A DNA stretch of 64,000 nt from Medicago truncatula (GCF_003473485.1 NC_053048.1:31430755-31494754), one strand, 5' to 3'; counted from the stretch's first letter, positions 1 to 13,734 are shown. Notes: a model not told the origin generated them from the sequence alone. Program-made: numbers and translations.

Positions 1-1264
1 TCCTCATGTGAAACAACTTTAGTGGCGTCAAAATCCATTATCTAATCATTGCCTTCCCCACTAAGCCTCAAAGCTTAAATTGGATTAGTGAAATTTTGTA
101 GTAATATATCTCCAAGTTTGACCAAATCTAGGTGCAAATCATCACTCGACAAAACCTGCTGTCTCTTTTACATGTGAAAAATGAATGAAAATCAATTACT
201 GCCTCTGTTTTTATTTTTTTAGAAACACAATTTATAAAATTTTTACAAGTTGACTTGATAATTTTTTTATCATTTTCTAACATAAAATTTTTATTTTTTT
301 CCTTTATTCGATAATCCAAGGACAATGATTAGCATTTCTCTTATTTTATTCATTATAAAAATTATCTCTATTTTTTGTCAAATAGTTTAACTGCTATAAA
401 TTTATCTTTTAATAAGTGAAGTGCATGAGGTTTATATATATGTCTTTATATATATTTATTATACAATATCTTTACCAATTGAGTTGAGTTAACAGAGACA
501 ATTATCTCTATTTCTTTATATGTGTTTTATGTTTTAGAATTTTTATTTATTATATGTTTTTTTAAGTTTAAAGCGGTGATGATATTAATTTTTATAAAGG
601 TCTTCTTCTTAAAAAAAAATTATAAAAGTCTTGCTAACGAGTATGAACAATAAAAAATTCTAAAATATAAAATATATAAAGAAAAAGTAAAGATTTTCTT
701 TCCGTAAATTTAGGTCAGTTGATAAGAATATTATATATATATAATTTGAATCCTAGACATCTTATTTTTTTTTTTTTTTTTAAGAAACCTTATTTATCTT
801 AATTCTTATTCATATTCTCTTTCAATCACGATTGTTAGATGATTATAAATGTTTAACAATTGTATCTACCTATTCTATACCTTTTTTTTTTGAACAAACC
901 TATTCTATACCTTTAATTATGTCTACCTTAACAATCATACAAACGGTGAATTATGATTTATCGACAGCGTAAAAATGTTTGGACGATAATGTATCAAAAT
1001 TAGTCTAAAAAAGTAAGAGCATTAACTTCCGTCTCTTTCAAAGGAACATTTGTTTAAGAAAACACCATGTGTTGACTAATGTAATGGACATGGTAGCTTT
1101 ACTAAACTAACCCTACTTTTTTAACATAAGGTAACTCTATTTACAGCTACTGTTTCCTTCTTTTAATTAACTATTACCACAATATTCTTGTTATGAAAGT
1201 CCAATAAAACCAAGTATGAATTAATGATTTCAAAGTGCTTGCTTAAATTAATTTTTAAGAAAAA

Positions 1265-1345
1265 CCCATTTGAGTTGGTTTAGTGATATTGACTTGAGAC
1301 CTGGAAATATACTCCTTCTTGAGGTTTCAGATCCAATTTTCTCTG
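1265..1345 (+). repeat. tRNA-derived SINE fragment (candidate)
   Basis: The segment starts near 'TTTGAGTTGGTTTAGTGAT' and runs through 'GACTTGAGACCTGG' to 'GAGGTTTCAGATCCAA'. This resembles the A-box-like and B-box-like order of legume tRNA-derived SINEs, but both boxes are degraded. No target-site duplication was identified. A chance match is possible. Confidence 0.4.
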
Positions 1346-2402
1346 ATGCCGATTTTAAGCGGGCTAACTAATTTAGCTTCTTAAAAAAATGAATTTTTAA
1401 TAATTTCTTATGAAAATGAAAAGGAAACATGACATAGAAATAAGAAAAGAAAAGCAAAAGAAAAAGAAAGGAAGAATTTGAAGAGTTTCTGGATGGGGTG
1501 GGGAGCAAAGAAGAGCAGAGTGGGGAAACATCACCAAGCAGACAAATCCCCGTTAGAACGGAACAACAAAGAGATAGTGTTCAAATTATGTGTAACACAC
1601 TTTTCCATTTAACATGTATTTTCCTCATTACCCTAAAAAACCACATTGGCTTGTGGGGTGGATCCACCATAAGCACCACACCACTCACATGTCCTACCAT
1701 ACATGTTATCTTCTCAAATTGCAAATAGTGAGATTCCATAGATATATTCGATTTACTTTGTATAACTTATTTTATTTTTCTCTATTCGAGATTATTACTT
1801 AGTTTTGTTTTTTTAAACAGTCTAATGGTAAAACATGTTAAGAAATGGAGAATTGTGGGTTTATCAAATGTCTCACAATCATTTACCATAAGAGTTATAC
1901 TTACGGGATACGTCATTTTTAATCTACATTTAAATGTTTCTTTTAAGAATAATCTACATTTAAATGTTAAAAAGGTAGTATTTGAATTTTAGGTATTTTC
2001 TAATGTGCACAAAAAATTTGTCTTGCATTATGCACAAAATTGTTTTACATCATTAGATCAATAACCTATAAAAAAATTAATAGGTTAATAAATTACATCA
2101 TATCTCATTTAATTTAATGATAAAATTTATTGATTTAATAATACAAACAAATTGACGAATAGTGTAAAACTTATCTCATTTGTATACCATATATACACTT
2201 CGCCTGAATTTTACCTTTCATGGTTATTTTAACTATAAAACAAACCATGTTAGAGAATTAATATATCTAAAATGACTTCCTCTAAAGTTAAAGGAATGTT
2301 TTGAAGGGCAAGTATTAATACCCTTTAGGCACTTGGTTAGAGTTTTGATCTCTAGACTCTGTATAAATAAATATATATGAGTTCATCGAAGAGAAATAAA
2401 TA

Positions 2403-2455
2403 TAATTTTTTTGTGGTGGTTGGAGTTTGAACTCCAGACTTTTGCATATTTTATG
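2403..2455 (-). repeat. SINE fragment related to the copy at 36408
   Basis: Read on the minus strand this contains 'CATAAAATATGCAAAAGTC' followed by 'TGGAGTTCAAACTCCAACCA'. It parallels the SINE at 36408-36497, which has 'CATAAAATATGTAAGGTCC' followed by 'AGAGTTCGAACCTCAGCCA'. The 5' A-box half is not recognisable, so this is a decayed or truncated copy. Confidence 0.45.
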
Positions 2456-2811
2456 TATTGTTTCTATTTAAATGAATTTCAATTAATTTGTGACACATCT
2501 CTATAATCAAGTATACATGTTTCTTGATTTAAAAAAATATATATATACTATTTGAAAGAAAAAATTAAAGTTATAATAATTATTAAAAATTAATAATCAG
2601 TGTGATAGAATATACAGATTGTTAACTATAAATTTTTTAAAATATCAACCAATAGTTTATTTTTCAGTTAATAATTATGATTTTACACTTAATCTCTATT
2701 ATGATGATAACTTGAGTTCTACATGAAAACCTTAAAATTATCAAGTTATAAGATAATGACTAACGAAAAAGCCCATGACGAGCTCAATATACTCTCTTAG
2801 AAATTAAGATT

Positions 2812-2970
2812 GCTAATTTACACACCTAAAAATCGTTTTGTGGTTTTATAAAGTTACCCTTTATGTAAAACAAAGTCAAAATAATGGGCAATGGTATTTT
2901 GGTAAAAAAAGAAGTAGGTGTAACTTGCTAATTTACACCATAGTGTTTTTAGGTGGGTATAAATTAACAG
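2812..2970. mobile_element. Small MITE candidate with terminal inverted repeats
   Basis: The left end reads 'GCTAATTTACACACCTAAAA'. The right end, complemented, reads 'GTTAATTTATACCCACCTAA'. The two arms match imperfectly over about 20 bases and enclose about 110 bp of AT-rich DNA. A third 'TTGCTAATTTACAC' lies just outside at about 2985. Superfamily and target-site duplication could not be set. Confidence 0.4.
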
Positions 2971-5032
2971 TATTAATAGATGTAGTTTGCTAATTTACAC
3001 TTTAGTGTGTGTATTAAAATATTAGTAGTATTTATTATTATGACACTTGACCAATTGATGAAAATGATGTGGTTTTGTTATGAGTGGTCCTCGGTAGATT
3101 GGAATATTCCTTTGGTTTTTGATGTATTATGTAAAGGGCATATATAATCCTTCAACAATAAACGATTATAGATGGACTTTACATAATACATCAATTCAAG
3201 TATCTCACAAATCTTGTTGGTTGACGACATGCCATGGATACTCGCAAGAATATTCTTAGCCATACACATGAATTTTACGTTCATCTCTCAAATCCAATTC
3301 CTCTCACTTCTCATTTTCCATGTTAGAAATATTTCCTTTCAGTGCCTAATATATTTTCCACAAGGCAAAATTGTTTCTTCTATCAAATTTCATGACTTAT
3401 GATAAATTTTAAGCATGAAAATTGTAAATCGTGCCCAAAAAGGTTTCTAAAAAAGAGAGATCATTCACAATGGACTACTAAGCACCAAGTCTTTTCTAGT
3501 CAAAACCCTTCACAAATAGCACTCGCACAATAACAAATCTCTTATGATGTGAAAGATCAAAAAATGTTGCAATCATATAACGTACTAAGAATTTAATACC
3601 CAATCTAACAAAAAACTCTAATACATATTGTTGGGAAAAACAACAAAGAGAAATTAAAAAACACAATCAGAATATAAGAATATAGGGTGAAAAACTTCAA
3701 AATCAGAGAAAAAAACCACGATCATGATTCAATAACAACTATATAATAAGAGTGTGTAAAAATTGTTACAACACATAAACTTCTTTCAAACACCCAACAA
3801 CCTTAGTACACTCACATTCTCTAAAGCAAATATTTTAACACCTCACAACACTCTACAACAAGCAATATAAGAGCCTTGGTTCAACTTAGTGGAAAAGCGA
3901 AAGTATGATCCATGTGTACTATTAGATCCTTGTATTAAAAATTCTTGATGGTGTATACCATTGATTGTTTTAGTGGTTCAATAATATGATATGCAAGACT
4001 CATATTTTGTGTGGAGAAGTGGTATATCTCTTTCTTGTGTTCTTGAACATTGTCTCGTCGCTGCTCCGGATTTTCCTCAACAAGATTAAACATAATTTTA
4101 TGAGGAATTGAGTATGGTAAACAAAAATAATCTAATATAGCCATAAGGCAAATACTAGATGGAGCTTCTGCTGGATCTAATCTTAACTTGTATTTAAATC
4201 CAAAATCTTATAGTAGGTCACACGTAATTTCACAAACTCTTTAACCTTGCGTCTTGTCTCTAAATTTTTCACTTAACAAGAACAATTAACCAACCCTAAT
4301 CTAAACACAGATTTTATTCTATCAATAAAGTGTAATCTTAACCTTTCCCATTGAATCTAACTTTTTAATTCCTATACAAAACAGAGCACCTTTCGTTCAC
4401 TTCACTTCTTACTTATACACCTCACCAAAATCTCACTCACCCCATTTAATCCCCTATACTCTGCGTCATCTCTCACATCACCACTAACCACAACACTCAC
4501 ACCCATATCTCTCTCAACAAAAAAAAATTAGAAAAAGCACAAAAAATTCCAAATCCAAACCCAAAAAAGTAACACAAAAATTCTCTCTATGACTATCACA
4601 CATAGTACTTCCTATGTTCCTATTAGACACTACCTATTGAGCACGAACATTTTTTAGATTAGACACGTGTCATGTTCAACATCAACATATATAATAACAC
4701 TAAATTTTATGATTTTCTTAAATTATCAACGATATTAATGTCTCTGATGTCCGTGTCCGTGTCCGTATTTCATATGAAACTACCCTTTATTATTTCATTT
4801 CTTATATTATTAACGGTATCAACACGTCCACATCCGTGCTTCTTAACACACTACCCTAACCCTTTGTTACTTCATTTCAATCTTTCTGCTACTTTACTTT
4901 ACTTTTGACTATAGAAATATTAAAAATAAATAATGTCCACATGGATTAATTAATACACTATATGATATGATATAGTCTAAAGTATCGAAAATAGTACAGT
5001 AACAAAAAGAGTCTTTTATAGGTTCTCTCTAC

Positions 5033-5045
5033 CTATATAATATAG
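5033..5045 (+). promoter_or_regulatory. TATA box of the LAX gene
   Basis: 'CTATATAATATAG' is the best TATA-like element upstream of the LAX start codon, about 590 bp before the ATG. It implies a long 5' leader. A 5'-UTR intron is plausible, with a donor at 'AAG|GTTAGT' near 5407 and an acceptor at 'TTTCAG|ATCC' near 5581. Both splice sites and the promoter are inferences from motif and position. Confidence 0.45.
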
Positions 5046-5629
5046 TTCAGTTTCATCAGAACATACCTTTGAGTCTATATTTCTTTTCCTGCTTTTGCGG
5101 CTACTCGCCGCCTTTGCCGTTTAGTTTCTGCCTTTTTCTGTGCCAATTGGTGGCGCGCATTAAAGCAGCGGTGTTCTCAACTCAATCTTCAAATTCTTGC
5201 AGTTTCTCTCAACAATCTTATTGCATTTAAAGCTTCTTAAGAACAATTCTTCTAGCCATTATTAACCTATATACTTTTCAGTAATAGCTTCTTCACTTCA
5301 CAGTTCACATCACATTCAATTACACACAACATACCAAGGTTGCTTTGTTCTTAAATAAAGGGCTGGTTTTGTTTTTTCATTTAGCAACAAAAACTTAACT
5401 AGTAAGGTTAGTTCATAATATCTTTGTAGCCCATTTCATTTTTTGGTTTGTAATTTATGATTTTGAGTTAAAGTTTAATTTTTTTGCATTTATTTGGATC
5501 TGGGCTAGTTCTATATATATTTTTTTTCTTCTCTTGATAGTGTTATTGATCATGTTTTTTGTTCTGTTTTTGTATGTTTCAGATCCATAAGGTTTTTAAA
5601 ACAGGTTTTGTTAAGAAAAGAGAGAAACA

Positions 5630-8385
5630 ATGTTGCCACAAAAACAAGGAGAGGAAGCTATAGTAAGTAGCTTCAATGAAACAGATCAACAAGAAGGAGT
5701 AGTTGGAAGAGAAGAAGAGGTGGAAGATCATTCATTCAGTGTCAAGAATTTTCTTTGGCATGGTGGTTCTGTTTGGGATGCATGGTTCAGTTGTGCTTCA
5801 AATCAAGTATAAAACCACTTTAAAAAAAAAAAAGCACTTTTTCACTTATTTTTCTTCTTCATTTTAACTTATGATTATGGTTTTGTTGATTTTTTTTAGG
5901 TGGCACAAGTGTTGTTGACACTACCATATTCATTCTCTCAACTTGGAATGCTATCAGGGATTTTGCTTCAAGTTTTCTATGGAATCCTTGGAAGTTGGAC
6001 TGCTTATCTTATTAGTGTTCTCTATGTTGAATACCGTTCTAGAAAAGAGAAGGAAAATGTTAATTTCAAGAACCATGTCATTCAGGTATGTTTGTTTTTG
6101 TATTCTTCCTACAACCACTTGTTTCTAATCTCTTTCCTAAAAAAGGACCTTTTTTATGCCATGTTTCAAACCACTTTGATTTTGTTAAAGTTTTAAAGTA
6201 TAGTTTTTTTTGTTAAAGATACAATTGTTTCGTGATTCTGACAAACTCACCGTGAATCCAAATATCAGTATTGATTGATACTTTAAAGTTGATACGGTTT
6301 TGATCGCGCTACCTTAGCAAAGATATCAAAAATCTTGATGTTGATTGAAATCTTATACTTTTTAAAAAAAAGGCTTGAATAGAGAAGTTTATCCTATATG
6401 GAATTTTGACTGTATTGAAACTTATTGGAATGGATTTCAGTGGTTTGAAGTGCTTGATGGGTTACTGGGTCCATATTGGAAAGCATTGGGGCTAGCTTTC
6501 AATTGTACTTTCCTCCTCTTTGGATCTGTGATTCAGCTTATAGCCTGTGCTAGGTAAGATCTTTTTTTTTTTTACATTATCATACATGATTTTGTTGAAG
6601 TTCTAAAGTGTAACTAAAATTTACACTGATACATCGTGATTCTGTCAAACTCATAACTAACTTAAACAAATGTTTCATTGATTATTAACAATTTTTTACT
6701 GGTTGAAACAGTAACATCTACTACATAAATGACAACTTGGACAAAAGAACATGGACTTATATCTTTGGAGCATGTTGTGCTACAACTGTGTTCATACCAT
6801 CCTTCCACAATTACCGTATTTGGTCCTTCCTTGGACTTGGAATGACTACATACACTGCTTGGTACCTTACTATAGCATCAATCGTTCATGGCCAGGTAAA
6901 TTAACTAACCAAAAAAATTCAAAATCTTACTATAAAGTTTGAAATCTTTATTAGATATTCTAAAGATATGATTTTGGAAATAATGTTGCAGGCAGAAAAT
7001 GTGACACATACTGGTCCAAAAAAATTAGTGTTGTACTTCACTGGAGCAACCAATATACTATACACATTTGGTGGACATGCTGTTACAGTGTAAGTTAGAA
7101 TAATCTTTTTCATTTTAATCATTTCAATTTTTTTTCTTTCTTCTTCTTCTTCTCTTAGCAGCTTTTGCCGGTTATATCTTTTTTCAAGATCATAGGACAA
7201 AAATCATGGAAAGATCTTTTGTTTTTTTGGGAAATATAATGCCCATCCTTGCAAAGAAGGAAAAAATTATTTCAAAGGAAGTGATACTATAGTGGATAAT
7301 AAAATTTATGTATAAAGTGTATACTATAATGTAATGTTTCACTAGGTTCCAAAAAACTATTATAGCATCTAAGCTATACATGTCATCATATAGGGTCATA
7401 GTCTTTAGTCATAATAGTCTTTGTTCTTTTCCTAATTCCTAATCACCGTTACTTAATATGGTTATTAAAAGACAATGATGTCTAATTCAATTAAATACAC
7501 CTAATGTGAGAATATTAGACCATTTGTTTAAGGAAAATGCTAACCATATCCTTAGGGGTACTTCTTAAAGAACCTAGTGATAAATTTTGACATTTAGCTC
7601 CTCAATAGGGTTCATGAACTACACATAAATACACTTGGTTCAATTTATTTGATTTGATTTTTTATTTTTTTTGGTCAAATTTTATTTTATTTTATTTTTG
7701 TGAAAAAAATGACATGAATTAATTGAACCGATTAAATTATAATTTGAAGGTCTCAACGGTTCAACCTCATTTCAAAATTTAAAACATAACATGAAGTTAT
7801 TGTTATGACCAACTAAACTACATCTAATATTATATTGCTAAGATGGAGTATCAAGTAATTAAATAATGTATTTTTTTTGGATAATTTTTACTTTGTCAAT
7901 TTTATCTAATCTAAATATTATTTAAACTATATGATGATATGATGTTTGGCTGGCTCCCACTCCCATTGTATTGTACTAGACTACTAGTGTCCCCATTTTG
8001 TAATCTAAGTAAAAACAAAGTGGTAATAGTGCCAAGAGAGTAAACAAAAGTGACTTTAATTTTCTTTATCTGTTTATAGAAATTCCAATGTGACCAATTA
8101 TTGTGATTATTCCATATGATCTGAATGAAAAAGAAAAAATGTAAATGTTGCAGAGAGATTATGCACGCCATGTGGAAGCCACAAAAATTCAAGTACATAT
8201 ATTTGATGGCAACTTTATACGTTTTCACATTAACGATTCCTTCTGCCACTGCTGTTTATTGGGCCTTTGGAGATGAACTTCTTAACCATTCCAATGCTTT
8301 CTCTCTCCTACCTAAAAATGGATGGCGTGATGGTGCTGTTATACTTATGCTCATTCATCAGGTAATTTAATTTAATCAATCTATA

Positions 8386-8435
<50 letters not shown>

Positions 8436-11232
8436 GTATATGTCACTAATTGTAACTATTTCAAGAGTTGATGTTATGTTATATACTTATTCTTTATTTA
8501 TTTGAAAAGGTATAGGAATAAAACTAGGGAAACTATAAACAAATAAGCATTTTTTATGTTTATAAACTTTTCTATAAAAAGAAGAATAACATTTTATTTT
8601 ATCAAATAAAATAATAGAATATAATACTATCATTCTGTATTTATTTTAAGCACTTCAAAAGATACGTTACATCACTTTGTCATGTTAACACCCACTGCAA
8701 TAAATGTTACTTTTTCTACCAAAATAATAGTAAGATAAATGTTACTTTGAAATAAGCATAGGAGTATTTCACACAACTTAAGAAAAACTACTAACAACTG
8801 TTTTGCACTTCAATTAGAAAATTAAAATGAAATTTATTCTTTAAACTTCATTGTACATTCAAAAATATTAACTGTAATTTTCTACATATAATACACATGT
8901 TAAGAAATATTAATTGTACATTTCTCCTTCTTTTTTTTTTGCTTCGAATAATACACATCTGAATTGTACTTTTTAAGATAAAACAATTAATAATTTTTAA
9001 CTAAATATCTATATTGTAGTAAGAATTACATATAACAATATTATTAAAAAAAAGGGGGTATATAATTGAATTAAATCAATATTTTGTTAAAATGCAACAA
9101 AGAGAGTATAGGTAGCCACACATAAATGATAAAAAAAAAAAAGGAGCAAATTGGTGCAACAAAAGCACATCAAATAAATGCATTAGATGATCTCAAAACT
9201 TTATGTTAAATTATTGAATAGAAAATGTTCACTGTATATGTACCAAAAAATGATTCTAATGTTTCCCCCTAATAAATGTGTGCAGTTCATCACATTTGGT
9301 TTTGCGTGTACTCCATTGTACTTTGTATGGGAGAAAGTAATAGGAATGCATGACACAAGAAGCATTTGTCTAAGGGCACTTGCAAGATTACCAGTTGTGA
9401 TTCCTATTTGGTTCTTGGCTATCATTTTCCCATTTTTTGGACCCATCAATTCTGCTGTTGGAGCTCTTCTTGTTAGCTTCACTGTTTACATCATTCCTTC
9501 TGCTGCTCATATGCTTACTTACCGAAAAGCCAGCGCACGAAAGGTAAACCATTCGATGTTTTCAAGATTTTTAGAGTCGTTCAGGGTCCGTTTGGTTCAA
9601 ATGAATGTTTTCTTAGTGCATGATAATGAACATTTTGTGTTTTCTTATTTATGAAAAATTTATGTGAAAAGTGAAAACAGAAAATGTCGTACAAACCAAA
9701 TCTTTTCAGCACCCTACATCATAGGATTAGATTTAGTTTTTGCATTATGTAGTTTCATGTTCTTGAAATAGATGTGTACTATTAGGGTAGGGATACTTTT
9801 ATAGCCTTTCATTTAATGTAAAGTCTTTACATACTCTAAGGTTGGTTTTGTTTGGAATATATTATTCTAAAGCTTTTATTTAGTATATGATTCTATGATT
9901 GTTACCTAATCATCTTACTAATACCTTATAAAATTATTTTTTAATCATAATAAATCATAATTAGATCTCTTAGTAATGCCACATGCTCTTCAATGTGCTT
10001 TTCCTCTTAAAGTTTGACTTGTACACATGATTGAAATAAGTTGCATCTATTATAGTATGATGATCTTTACCTAATTATTTATTTGCCTAATAGGCTTTTA
10101 AGATGCTTTTTATTGACTAAATCTGCCAAAGTAGAATCACTTAGATACATTTATATGTATTATTATGTACATTCGAGTTTACATTAATATGGTGTGACAC
10201 ATTTGACCGATACGATAAGTATATGGTTAGAAATTCGATCATGACATGGAATTTCAATGAATATAGGGCAAGGCATTATTGTAATTATCTGAATTGAAAG
10301 GAGGGTATAAATGTAATTTAACATTCCTTGGACATCCGCATTTGATGGAGACTTTCTCCTATATATATTCCACTATTAAATTGAAGTGACCACTATAGTT
10401 AGAGAGAGAGCAGAAAATGTACAAAAGCATTTAAGGCTTGAATTTGGAAACATTAGAAGAAGAGGTGGAAACTGGTGGGAAGTCATTTTCGTTTAGTTAT
10501 TTGCTACATACATACTACAGTTACACTAGTACCGTACTATGCCTCTAATTGATTTGAGCTGGCATAGTTGATTGATATCTTACCCCCCAATTATTCAAAT
10601 TAGGACAACATTGGAAATATTTTTTTTGACTAAAGTCCAATAATATTATGAACCTCATGCACTTGTTGTTATTTGCTTTATATAATTTTTTTAATTCTAT
10701 CTAGCTTCACTTCATTATTGCTTCTTCTTTTGTGTACTTTCCTGAGTAATTCAATAGTATTGTAGGGACACTTCAAATTGAAGATGTGTGTGATGTTCGA
10801 TGTGTGTCAATATCGTGTCTGATGTACATGTTTGTGTCAATGGTTGAGTAATTCAATAGTATAGTAGTTCTTTGTAGGGGCACTTCAAATTGAAGAGGTG
10901 TTTAATGTTTGACGTGTGAAAGTATTGTGTCAGTATCGTGTCAGGTGTATGCTATGACGATCTTGTCTGTGATCTAACTTTGTATTTTAATTATTTTGTA
11001 GAATGCTGCTGAAAAGCCACCTTTCTTCATGCCAAGCTGGACAGCAATGTATATTTTTAATGCATTTATTGTGATATGGGTTTTGGTGGTTGGGTTTGGG
11101 TTTGGAGGATGGGCTAGTATGACCAACTTCATTAGACAAATTGATACATTTGGGCTTTTTGCTAAGTGCTACCAATGCAAACCACCACCAGTCATGGCTG
11201 CAGCACCACCTCCTCATGCTCTTCATCATTGA
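5630..11232 (+). CDS. LAX: AUX1/LAX-family auxin influx carrier
   Basis: This is an auxin (IAA) proton-coupled influx permease of the amino acid/auxin permease family, acting in the plasma membrane. Eight coding exons close in frame: 5630-5806, 5900-6085, 6441-6553, 6712-6895, 6992-7089, 8154-8361, 9286-9543 and 11002-11232. They give 484 aa, the usual family length. Family signatures visible are 'FLWHGGSVWDAWFSCASNQ' at residues 41-59, 'AQVLLTLPYSFSQLGMLSG' just after it, 'WFEVLDGLLGPYWKALGLAF', 'GGHAVTVEIMHAMWKPQKFK', 'FITFGFACTPLYFVWEKVIG' and 'FFGPINSAVGALLVSFTVY'. The 'NAAEKPPFFMPSWTAMY' and 'CYQCKPPP' C-terminal features match the AUX1/LAX1 side of the family better than LAX2/LAX3. The hydrophobic segments fit the family's many-pass topology. 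All introns are GT-AG. The start is the first ATG of the exon and gives an acidic, family-like cytosolic N-terminus. Family confidence is very high; the exact paralogue is not assigned. Confidence 0.96.
8388..8440. repeat. (TA)n/(TATG)n microsatellite in LAX intron 6
   Basis: An uninterrupted TA run is followed by four or five TATG units directly downstream of the exon-6 donor site. It is probably length-polymorphic. It lies in intron 6 (8362-9285), which otherwise shows only AT-rich sequence. Confidence 0.9.
9588..9712. mobile_element. MITE candidate in LAX intron 7
   Basis: The left end 'GGGTCCGTTTGGTTCAAATG' pairs imperfectly with the complement of the right end ('AAGATTTGGTTTGTACGACA'), and both are followed by a 'TTTTC'-type stretch. 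The 'GGGTCCGTTTGGTT' style is common in plant hAT and Harbinger MITEs. No clear target-site duplication was found. Confidence 0.35.
10755..10945. repeat. Direct duplication in LAX intron 7
   Basis: Two direct copies of about 70-80 bp begin with 'GTAGGGACACTTCAAATTGA' (10764) and 'GTAGGGGCACTTCAAATTGA' (10874). Each continues into a 'GATGTTCGATGTGTG...ATCGTGTC'-type sequence. They are spaced about 110 bp apart and belong to the dispersed 'GTGTC/GACAC' repeats also seen near 4650, 11690 and 53700. Confidence 0.7.
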
Positions 11233-13020
11233 AATTACAAAACTCACCTCAACCTCAACATAGAAGAATTCACCTGAATCAACCACTCTTATAATATTCT
11301 CTCATAGGTCCCTCAATCTTTTGTAACATACATGGAGGGATATAGTAGTAATACTCAACCCCTTCATTTGGTGTGTGTGCTGGCTGTGTGTTGTGCAAGT
11401 TTTCTTTTTGCTCTCTTTTCCTTTGTTTTATATTATATAGTTTTTTTTTTCTTCTTCTACCCTTTTAAGATTAGTTGATTAAAAATAGTGTGGATGAATG
11501 GTTATGATTCCTTTGCTATATATGCATAGGCTAATTAATTTACATGTGTTTTGGTATCTTCCTTTTTTTTTTGTTTCGGTATCTTACTTTTTATTTATCT
11601 CCACTTTGAAGATTGTATAAAGATTTTGCTACCCTTTTTTGTGTGCTAATAGATTTAATGTGTAGCTCCGACACTTTATATTAAAAGTTTGTTCAATTAG
11701 ACACATGACGGTCTTCAACGTCGACATAAAATTCACACATAAAGTTATGTTTAGTTACTTTATTTTCTCATATTATATGATCAATATCGATGTGTCAGTG
11801 TTGTATCTTGTCCGAATTTATTATGTTTCGGCGCCTCATAAGATTCAATCCTCATTATTACTTTGCATGTTTCCAAAAGATACCAATAGGCAGAGGGGAT
11901 AGGTTTTGTAGTGTTAATGGGTTGTGTGTGGGACTAGTTTAATCACTCACTTCATATTGATTCCTCACTCTTCATTCATAGTGAAAGGAAATGGAACGTG
12001 GACCCAATTTTTGTTCACATGGACCGCATGTGATTTCTTCTGCTCTTCATGTGCTAATTCTTGAGTGACCAATATTTATTTATTATACAAAAAAATGTTA
12101 TGTTTCATTAAATCTTAAGTCATGATGCATGAACCACTCTGCCAGCATGTTAACACCCATATTTCATGTCATTGGATTTGTTTATTTGTCTCCTTGATAT
12201 TTTAGTAATTTATGAAATGAAATTTAAATGAGTGAATCAAAAAATTTGGGATGAAAAATGATTTTATTGGTTCCCTAATTTGAGGCAGAGAAGGGGATTA
12301 TAGGGGTTTCCTTTATTTGTAGTAAAGTGGAACTACCTGAGTCTCCAAGTTAAGACACACCTGATACTACTCAATTGGCTCAATTTGTGAGTAAATCATG
12401 GAGAGAAATTTAGCACAGATTTCATGGGAAAATAATAAGGAAAAAAAAAATATTTTTTTCAAGAATTTAGTAAACAATTATTTAGCTTATTGTTAAAGAC
12501 AAAGTTGAAACTTTAAGAGCATAGAGTTTTAAGAATAAAATTCGGGTTATTGAATTCTATTTTTGCTGTGTAAGAGAAACTTTAATGTTGTTTAGTTGGT
12601 TGCTTAAATATAAAAGCAATTTGCCTAATATTTTGCATTGGAGTTCAATTACACGTAGGTGTGAGAATAGACCAAATCGAGATAGATTTTGCACTACAAG
12701 TTTGGTCTTGTTAACTAGTTTAAGATTTGGCATGTTATCTACAACGGCTTATTTTTAGCATGAATTTGATTTTTACAAAAATCTATTTTTAGATGATTAC
12801 ATACTTAAAGACTTATTTCATATGTATGTGTAGTTACGACATGATATATTTTTTGGGATCTTGCTAATGAGTGTCTCAAATATACTCCTTTAACGATTTA
12901 AAATTAAGAAATTGTTCTATAAAATTAAGAAATTGTTCTATAAAAAATCAAATAAAAAATCCGAGACACTCCTCTATTTCAACCAATCCACTCAAATTTA
13001 ATGATTTAATTTTTTTTATA

Positions 13021-13461
13021 TTTTTCCATGGTTTTGCACTATGGACTCAAGATATTTAAACTGCGTAGCTTGAGGCATGACATGACCTCCAACTTTCACA
13101 TCTACATTAGAAGTGCTTCTTATTATGCCAAAATTACACACTTCCAATGTTTGTCTTCAACTTCACATCTAATTCCTCTCTCAACTTTTCAAGTATGAAT
13201 ATGTCATTTGCAAAAAGCATAGATCACAATGTTGACTTTGGATGCGTTCTGCAACAACGCCAAAAACCAAAGTAAAACCATAAGCAAAATTTTCTATGGT
13301 TTTGCACTACGGATTCATGATATTTAAACTGTGTAACTTGAACCACAACATGACCTCTTAACTCTCACCTCTACCTTAGAAGTGCTTCTTCTTTTGCCAA
13401 AATTGTGTTCTATATATTATGCCAAAATTACACACTTCTAATGTTTGTCTTCAACCTGCCT
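13021..13461. repeat. Pair of direct repeats of about 145-170 bp
   Basis: Copy 1 (13021-13165) and copy 2 (13290-13461) share 'GGTTTTGCACTA', 'GATATTTAAACTG', 'AGAAGTGCTTCTT' and 'AAAATTACACACTTC' followed by 'AATGTTTGTCTTCAAC' in the same order. Copy 2 carries an extra stretch of about 25 bp. The unit is unidentified and no coding potential is seen. Confidence 0.75.
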
Positions 13462-13599
13462 TGTTAGAAGCACAGCGATGAAGATTTGAAGATGACGCCT
13501 CCAGTCTTTAAAACTCTTCATCAACTAAAGGCAGTCATTGACATAGCCAAAAATTTAAAATCAATAATAATAATAATACCATGATAAAAGGTCACGTGA

Positions 13600-13734
13600 G
13601 AGCAAGAGACTGTTTCCATAACTTGAACCCATGACCTTATAGTCACGTGACATGAACTTTACTGTTGCACCAAGGCTCCCCCTTCCCGAACCCTGTGTAT
13701 GTGGAAGCTTTAGTGCACCGGGCTGTCTTTTCTA
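13600..13734. repeat. Rearranged Au-type tRNA-derived SINE (head and tail inverted)
   Basis: The minus strand of about 13600-13682 reads 'GGGAGCCTTGGTGCAACAGT', then 'GGTCATGGGTTCAAG', then 'GGAAACAGTCTCTTGC'. This is the head of an Au SINE with its A and B boxes. Immediately adjacent, on the plus strand, 13683-13733 reads 'CTTCCCGAACCCTG' through 'GCTTTAGTGCACCGGGCTG', the Au tail. The two parts of one element are therefore in opposite orientation. Au identity is from memory of the family consensus. Confidence 0.6.

Larger units (their letters stand above)
1..5000. other. AT-rich intergenic region, no gene seen
   Basis: I find no convincing protein-coding gene here. The few open frames of 60-80 codons have low-complexity composition, no recognisable domain and no splice-linked partners. 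The stretch contains SINE-like fragments near 1265-1345 and 2403-2455, a small MITE candidate at 2812-2970, and a sequence at about 4600-4900 related to the 'GACACGTGTC/GTGTCGGTGTT' dispersed repeats seen again at 10755-10945, 11680-11840 and 53690-53815. The right-hand end is the promoter-proximal region of the LAX gene. Confidence 0.6.

Noticed and set aside
1498-1802. Two overlapping open frames of 62-76 aa
   Set aside because: Low information content, overlapping in different frames, no recognisable motif or promoter context.
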